Positions 6,028 to 9,888 of a stretch of DNA of 9,888 nucleotides are shown here, one piece after another. The notes below the pieces were generated by a model. That model was not told the origin of the DNA, made no database searches, and saw only the letters and a list, made by a program, of their open reading frames with translations. The stretch is from Oscillospiraceae bacterium (GTDB lineage: Bacteria; Bacillota; Clostridia; Oscillospirales; Ruminococcaceae). Numbering within the stretch: the first letter of the stretch is position 1; each line of letters begins with the position of its first letter. The position numbers were made by a program, and so were the translations under genes. The stretch spans positions 1 through 9,888 of the forward strand of contig JAAVIG010000049.1 of assembly GCA_014796735.1 (NCBI GenBank). The letters are read 5' to 3'.

Positions 6028-7512
6028 ATGCAATTTGAAAAATTCGACGTAATTATAGTAGGCTCGGGAGTATCGGGCTTGTACTGCGCCTTGAACCTTA
6101 ACCGCGCGTTAAAGATCCTTATGATCTCCAAAAAGGAGATCACTTTGTGCAATTCGGCGTTGGCACAGGGGGGCGTGGCGGCGGTAATGAACCCCAAGGA
6201 CGACGACTATTCCCTGCATATCAAGGACACCCTTATTGCGGGCGGCTACAAGAACGATATGAACAATCTGAAAATTCTTGTGGAGCAGGGGCCAACCGAC
6301 GTTAAAAACCTGATAAAATATGGCGTTGACTTTGACCGCAATCCCGACGGCTCGGTAAATCTGACCTTAGAGGGCGGACATTCCCGTCACCGTATCGCAC
6401 ACCACAAGGACAGCACGGGCTTTGAGATAGTTACCGCTCTTATCGATCAGGTCATAAAGCTGAAAAACCTTACCATAATGGAAAACTCTCACCTTTTGGG
6501 ACTGGAAAAGGAGGGAGACGACTTCCGTCTTGATATTTTCAAGGAAAGCAAGCATCATTATTATACCACAAAAGCAGTGGTTTTGGCAACAGGCGGAATA
6601 GGAAGAGTTTACGATTTTACAACAAATTCCGCTATTGCCACGGGAGACGGCATACAGTTCGCATATAATCTGGGTGCAAGGATAAAGCATTTAAGCTATG
6701 TACAGTTCCACCCCACCGCCTTTGCGGACAGAAAAAACCGCGAGTGCTTTCTGGTTTCCGAGGCGGTAAGGGGCGAGGGCGCGTACCTGCTTAACGCCAA
6801 CAAGGAAAGATTTATGCACAAGTACGAACCCGAACGCAAGGAGTTAGCTCCCCGCGACGTTGTTTCAAAGTGCATGATGAAAGAACAGGAAGCTGTGGGC
6901 AGCGACGAGTTCTGGCTGGATATTTCCTATAAAGACCCCGAATTTGTAAGAAACCGCTTCCCGATGATATATAAGCGCGTGCTTGAAAAAGGGTATGATA
7001 TGACTAAGGAGCCTATTCCTATTTACCCCTGTCAGCATTATTTAATGGGCGGTATCGACGTTGACGGCAACGGCGCTACCTCGGTAAAGGGCTTGTACGC
7101 GGCGGGAGAATGTGCGCATACCGGCGTACACGGAATGAACAGGCTTGCTTCAAACTCTCTGCTTGAAGCTTTGGTATTCAGCCGCCTTATTGCGGAACAG
7201 ATAAACCTTACCACACCCGCCGAAAAGGATTACACGCCCGTTGAGGGAAACTTCCGCGCTCCCGACGGCGAAGAGCTTCCCGCAGGAATGCGTACCGAGA
7301 TACGCCATATTATGCAGAAGGCTTACTTTGTGGTGCCTAACTATGAGGAAGCGGAAAAGGGGCTTGCAAGGGTAAAAGAGATAAAGGAAATGCTTGATAA
7401 GGGCAATTACGCTTTGACGCCCGATTATATCGAGGCTAAGTCGGTGGCAACGGTGGCTTATATTATTTTGGGCGAGGTTGTTGAAAGAGGTAAAGGGAAC
7501 GGCGAGGAGTAA
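6028..7512 (+). CDS. nadB: L-aspartate oxidase
   Basis: FAD enzyme that oxidises L-aspartate to iminoaspartate, the first step of de novo NAD synthesis. It normally hands product to quinolinate synthase NadA. Seen: the dinucleotide-binding motif VIIVGSGVSG (Gly12, Gly14, Gly17), the LAQGGVAAV segment, HSRHRIAHHKD, the FAD/substrate region GGIGRVYDFTTN, FHPTAF, RGEGAYLLN, ELAPRDVV with the predicted catalytic Arg, HYLMGGI, and GMNRLASNSLLE. These favour NadB over fumarate reductase or succinate dehydrogenase flavoproteins. At 494 residues it is shorter than the common 520-540, and the usual ESRG-HYR motif at the C-terminus is absent. The start is ATG 6028, with AAGGAG 9 nt upstream. The in-frame ATG at 6019 abuts that Shine-Dalgarno and is unlikely. 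It is the first gene of the probable nad operon. Confidence 0.94.
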   Translation: MQFEKFDVIIVGSGVSGLYCALNLNRALKILMISKKEITLCNSALAQGGVAAVMNPKDDDYSLHIKDTLIAGGYKNDMNNLKILVEQGPTDVKNLIKYGVDFDRNPDGSVNLTLEGGHSRHRIAHHKDSTGFEIVTALIDQVIKLKNLTIMENSHLLGLEKEGDDFRLDIFKESKHHYYTTKAVVLATGGIGRVYDFTTNSAIATGDGIQFAYNLGARIKHLSYVQFHPTAFADRKNRECFLVSEAVRGEGAYLLNANKERFMHKYEPERKELAPRDVVSKCMMKEQEAVGSDEFWLDISYKDPEFVRNRFPMIYKRVLEKGYDMTKEPIPIYPCQHYLMGGIDVDGNGATSVKGLYAAGECAHTGVHGMNRLASNSLLEALVFSRLIAEQINLTTPAEKDYTPVEGNFRAPDGEELPAGMRTEIRHIMQKAYFVVPNYEEAEKGLARVKEIKEMLDKGNYALTPDYIEAKSVATVAYIILGEVVERGKGNGEE

Positions 7513-7581
7513 GCGGCTGTAAAAAATGAACGGCGTGTCATGAAAATGTACTGACAATATTAAACATGTTGGAGGTAGATA

Positions 7582-7881
7582 GTGAAGATGTCTGAAAATT
7601 GGAAAAAAGCAAATGTTATAGAGAAAATCTCCATGATAATGGTAATACTGACCGCCTTGTTCATATCAGTAACAGGTTTGTTAAACTTCTTTTTTAATAT
7701 AAATTTGTTTTTTTACTATCAAGACATACAAAGCTTTGCCGTTGTCGGACTTTTGATTTTCTTGGGCATATACAGTTGGAGAAACAGCCGCGTTTTTGCT
7801 TATCTCCTTTGGTTTGCCGCAATCTCGGTATTCCTTACAACCTTTAGTTACTCATATGCTTTTTGGTGGTTTGAATTTTAA
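7582..7881 (+). CDS. Small three-helix membrane protein, unknown function
   Basis: I do not recognise a family. The 99-residue product has a charged N-terminus (about residues 1-16) and three hydrophobic segments at roughly 17-37, 51-66 and 71-93, with a short basic loop WRNSR between the second and third. The C-terminus is very aromatic (SYAFWWFEF). No signal peptidase site or metal-binding motif is visible. I chose the GTG at 7582 because GGAGG (7571-7575) is 6 nt upstream. The ATG at 7588 would be 12 nt away and is the alternative. Its base composition is visibly richer in A+T than nadB and nadC, which may simply reflect the hydrophobic codons or a later insertion. It lies 69 nt after nadB and 24 nt before the Sel1 gene. 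Confidence 0.75.
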   Translation: MKMSENWKKANVIEKISMIMVILTALFISVTGLLNFFFNINLFFYYQDIQSFAVVGLLIFLGIYSWRNSRVFAYLLWFAAISVFLTTFSYSYAFWWFEF

Positions 7882-7905
7882 TTTACGAATCAAGGAGAAA
7901 ATAAA

Positions 7906-8286
7906 ATGGGCTATTACACACCCTGTTCCGAATTTGACCGATGCAACGAGCTTATAGAAAAATATTTGAACACCGCCCCCGATAAATGCTTTGAGGGACA
8001 TCTGGAGCTTGCCGAAAAGGGCTATCCTTTGGCGGAATGTCAGGCGGGGTATTTTTATTTTGAGGGAATAGGCGTTGAAAAGGACATTGACAAAGCCGTA
8101 TATTGGACAAGACGCTCCGCTGAGCACGGCGACAGGGACGCACAGTTTAATTTGGCGCAGTTTTATGAGGAAGGCATCGGCGTTAATATTGACATAGAGG
8201 AAGCCAAGCATTGGTATCGCCTTTCCGCTTTGCAAGGTCAAACGGAGGCGTTGGAAAAATGCGGAGAATACGAAATCACAATATAA
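7906..8286 (+). CDS. Small Sel1-repeat protein
   Basis: Cytoplasmic 126-residue protein without a signal peptide. Two adjacent 36-residue Sel1-like units are visible at about 43-78 and 79-114. Each has the pattern of an alanine-led helix, an EGIGV turn (53-57 and 89-93), a D-I-(D/E)-(K/E)-A segment, then W and an S-A helix ending in a glycine. A partial or degenerate unit may precede them (residues 28-42). Such repeats form helical solenoids that bind other proteins, and no enzymatic function is implied. AAGGAG (7892-7897) sits 8 nt before the ATG. The partner is unknown. The neighbouring small membrane protein is one possibility, by position only. Confidence 0.85.
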   Translation: MGYYTPCSEFDRCNELIEKYLNTAPDKCFEGHLELAEKGYPLAECQAGYFYFEGIGVEKDIDKAVYWTRRSAEHGDRDAQFNLAQFYEEGIGVNIDIEEAKHWYRLSALQGQTEALEKCGEYEITI

Positions 8287-8310
8287 TATAAAAAAGAAAG
8301 GTACACAACA

Positions 8311-9153
8311 ATGAAATTACAGCAATTTTACATTGACGACATCATCAAAACCGCTTTGACCGAGGACATCAACTACATCGACAGCACCACCGACCTGCTT
8401 ATCCCCGAGGACGACATTTCCGAAGCCTACTTTATGGCAAAGGACAGCGGCGTGCTGGCCGGAGTTGAAGTGGCGGCGCGGGTGTTTAAGCTGCTTGACG
8501 AAAACATTGAGGTAAAGTTTTTGTTTAAGGACGGCGACAAGGTGCAAAAAGGCGATGTTATAGCGGAATTTAAGGGCAACACCGCCGCCATGCTGAAAGC
8601 GGAGCGCACTTCTTTGAACCTTATACAGCACATGAGCGGAATAGCCACCTATACAAGAAAATGCGTTGACTTGGTGGAGGGCACAAACGCTTCCGTCACC
8701 GATACCCGAAAGACACTGCCGGGACTTCGACCTTTACAGAAATACTCGGTAGTTGCGGGTGGCGGAAAAAACCACCGCTACAACCTCACCGACGCCGCTA
8801 TGCTTAAGGATAACCATATAGACGCTTACGGCGGAATAACCGCGGCGGTAAACGCTTTGCGCAAAAAAGCGGGTCATATGCTGAAAATAGAGGTAGAGGC
8901 GCGCACTCTTGATGACGTAAAAGAAGCTTTGGACTGCAAAACCGACGTTATAATGCTTGATAACATGAGCTGCGAGGAAATGAAAAAGGCGGTAGAGCTG
9001 ACAGCAGGGCGCGCAAAGCTTGAAGCCAGCGGAAACGTTACCCTTGATACCATAAGGGAGATTGCCGAAACGGGCGTTGACATTATAAGCTTGGGAGCGC
9101 TTACTCACAGCGTAAAGGCGTTTGATATTTCCATGAAATGGAGAAAAAAGTAA
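8311..9153 (+). CDS. nadC: Quinolinate phosphoribosyltransferase (nicotinate-nucleotide pyrophosphorylase)
   Basis: Converts quinolinate and PRPP to nicotinate mononucleotide, CO2 and pyrophosphate, the third step of de novo NAD synthesis. The length of 280 residues is typical. Seen: an N-terminal alpha/beta sandwich followed by the barrel with TRKTLPGLR at 132-140, GGGKNHR at 150-156, MLKDNHI at 164-170, EVEAR at 194-198, IMLDN at 214-218 and the C-terminal ASGNV and ISLGALTHS segments that hold the phosphate. These are the substrate-binding Arg, His, Lys, Glu and Asp positions expected of active NadC. GAAAGG (8296-8301) lies 9 nt before the ATG. It follows the Sel1 gene after 24 nt, and its stop codon overlaps the start of the next gene, so it is part of the same transcript. 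Confidence 0.96.
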   Translation: MKLQQFYIDDIIKTALTEDINYIDSTTDLLIPEDDISEAYFMAKDSGVLAGVEVAARVFKLLDENIEVKFLFKDGDKVQKGDVIAEFKGNTAAMLKAERTSLNLIQHMSGIATYTRKCVDLVEGTNASVTDTRKTLPGLRPLQKYSVVAGGGKNHRYNLTDAAMLKDNHIDAYGGITAAVNALRKKAGHMLKIEVEARTLDDVKEALDCKTDVIMLDNMSCEEMKKAVELTAGRAKLEASGNVTLDTIREIAETGVDIISLGALTHSVKAFDISMKWRKK

Positions 9154-9647
9154 TGTCGGGACAGCCTATCGTGTACGAGACCCTCGAAAAAATGGGGATA
9201 AGCTACCGCAAGGAAGAGCATATTGCCGTGTTCTCGGCGGAGGATAATGAAAAATGCGGATTAAATATCTGGGACGGCTATAAGGTCAGCAAAAATCTTT
9301 TCCTGAGAAACGCCAAAGGTGATAAGCATTATCTGGTGGTGACAACGATTGACAAAAAGGCCGATTTAAAGCTGTTGGCGGAGGAAATAGGCTCTACAAG
9401 GCTGTCCTTCGCGTCGGAGCAGCGGCTTGACAAATACTTAAAGGTAAAGCCGGGGTCGATTTCCTCTTTTTGTGTGTTGAATGACGAGGAAAGGGCTGTA
9501 ACGGTAGTGTTTGACGAGGAGTTAAAGGGTGAAAAGCATTTCGCCTTGCACCCAAATGAAAATACCGCTACCGTTTTTATTGATTTTGCTGATATTGAGA
9601 GATTGGTTAAAGAGCATGGCAATGAAATAGTTTACGCTAAGGTGTGA
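9153..9647 (+). CDS. ProX/YbaK-family aminoacyl-tRNA editing protein (Ala-tRNA(Pro) deacylase-like)
   Basis: A free-standing 164-residue editing domain related to the insertion domain of bacterial prolyl-tRNA synthetase. Characterised members hydrolyse mischarged tRNA, mostly Ala-tRNA(Pro). Seen: KNLFLRN at 47-53 with the conserved Lys47-Asn48, LVVTTIDKKADLK, the GSISSFCVLND segment, and HPNEN at 133-137, all characteristic of the ProX branch (often named PrdX or prolyl-tRNA deacylase). I place the start at ATG 9153-9155, which overlaps the nadC stop as TAATG and has GGAG (9140-9143) 9 nt upstream. The in-frame ATG at 9138 lacks a Shine-Dalgarno. Translation is thus probably coupled to nadC. 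Substrate assignment rests on family resemblance only. Confidence 0.88.
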   Translation: MSGQPIVYETLEKMGISYRKEEHIAVFSAEDNEKCGLNIWDGYKVSKNLFLRNAKGDKHYLVVTTIDKKADLKLLAEEIGSTRLSFASEQRLDKYLKVKPGSISSFCVLNDEERAVTVVFDEELKGEKHFALHPNENTATVFIDFADIERLVKEHGNEIVYAKV

Positions 9648-9656
9648 TTTGAATTT

Positions 9657-9675
9657 ATTATACATTTTGTATAAT
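9657..9675. repeat. Small AT-rich hairpin after the nad operon
   Basis: ATTATACA (9657-9664) and TGTATAAT (9668-9675) form a perfect 8-bp stem with a TTT loop, 10 nt after the last stop codon. No T-run follows, so it is more likely a 3'-end mRNA hairpin than a full terminator. Confidence 0.4.
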
Positions 9676-9691
9676 GTGCGTGTTCAAAAAA

Positions 9692-9884
9692 TATAATAAT
9701 AACCATTTAAAAACCGGATAACCCGGTTTTTAAATGCCCTGCCGCTTTGCGGCAGGGCGAGGGAGCAAAGCTCCCTCGGTTATTGTATTGAACGTACATA
9801 ACCTGCGCCTATCGGCGCACCTTCGGCTTCGCCGAAGGATTTGATTTGTGGATTTTATCCACAAATCAAATGGTTATTAGTATA
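9692..9884. repeat. Seven-hairpin palindromic element with terminal inverted repeats
   Basis: The ends 9692-9708 and 9868-9884 are inverted repeats matching at 16 of 17 bases (TATAMTAATAACCATTT, M marking the single mismatch). Between them the sequence is an almost gapless chain of stems: 9704-9717/9723-9736 (14 bp), 9736-9745/9749-9758 (10 bp, TTT loop), 9758-9766/9770-9778 (9 bp, AAA loop), 9778-9783/9798-9803 (6 bp), 9804-9809/9814-9819 (6 bp), 9820-9827/9831-9838 (8 bp, TTC loop) and 9839-9853/9857-9871 (15 bp, TTT loop). It codes for nothing I can find. It resembles a non-autonomous miniature element or a compound intergenic repeat. Confidence 0.85.
9704..9736 (+). terminator. Candidate terminator of the nad operon (first stem of the palindromic element)
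   Basis: Stem CATTTAAAAACCGG / CCGGTTTTTAAATG with an ATAAC loop. Its GC core is flanked by an A5 tract and a T5 tract, so transcripts from either side would form an ACCGG/CCGGT hairpin followed by a U-run. It begins 57 nt after the stop of the last operon gene. The GC core is short (5 bp), which limits certainty. Confidence 0.5.
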
Positions 9885-9888
9885 AAAA

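Noticed and set aside
7150..7557. 135-codon minus-strand frame across the nadB 3' end
   Set aside because: Antisense to conserved nadB motifs (GMNRLASNSLLE). No promoter or Shine-Dalgarno was seen for it.
9692..9884. CRISPR array
   Set aside because: The repeated structures are palindromes of different sequence, not identical direct repeats with regular spacers, and no cas gene is present.

Overview
The window looks like a chromosomal segment of a moderately AT-rich, Gram-positive anaerobe of the class Clostridia, possibly an Oscillospiraceae/Ruminococcaceae-type gut bacterium. The grounds are strong AGGAG-type ribosome binding sites, sigma-A-like promoters, a Firmicutes-type galactokinase variant (GGNHTDH), a free-standing ProX-type tRNA editing protein, and intergenic spaces filled with small palindromic repeats. 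No rRNA, tRNA, phage, transposase or CRISPR locus is visible. The taxonomic placement is inference from gene content and style.

Layout. (a) 1-1645, minus strand: a type-I ABC exporter subunit whose C-terminal end runs off the left edge. It carries the degenerate Walker B (D for E) and switch-loop (Q for H) residues known from heterodimeric exporters, so a partner subunit is predicted just outside the window. (b) 1646-2006: a divergent promoter region with a -35/-10 pair for each flanking gene, a GC-rich hairpin between them, and a repeat-rich leader in front of the next gene. (c) 2007-4481, plus strand: a SEDS-family (FtsW/RodA/SpoVE) membrane protein and a galactokinase-family GHMP kinase, probably co-transcribed. 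They end at a hairpin shared with the convergent hflX. (d) 4531-5778, minus strand: the ribosome-associated GTPase HflX. (e) 5779-6027: a divergent spacer with two candidate hflX promoters, a four-codon reading frame behind a perfect Shine-Dalgarno, and a stem-loop. (f) 6028-9647, plus strand: a probable operon nadB - small membrane protein - Sel1-repeat protein - nadC - ProX-like editing protein. (g) 9648-9888: a gene-free tail occupied by a 193-bp chain of seven hairpins inside 17-bp terminal inverted repeats.

Functional links. NadB and NadC are the first and third enzymes of de novo NAD synthesis from aspartate (aspartate to iminoaspartate, then quinolinate to nicotinate mononucleotide). 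The middle enzyme, quinolinate synthase NadA, is not here, and two unrelated small genes sit where one would expect tight nad gene packing. The editing protein is translationally coupled to nadC by a TAATG stop/start overlap. HflX and the editing protein both serve translation quality or ribosome rescue. The SEDS protein concerns cell-wall polymerisation and the galactokinase concerns sugar entry, with no obvious shared pathway.

The least conventional material is intergenic: two nested palindromic elements (1881-1978 and 9692-9884) whose ends resemble each other, and the mini-ORF plus hairpin leader of hflX. All genes read as intact except the ABC gene cut by the window edge. NadB and the SEDS protein each lack residues that their families normally keep.
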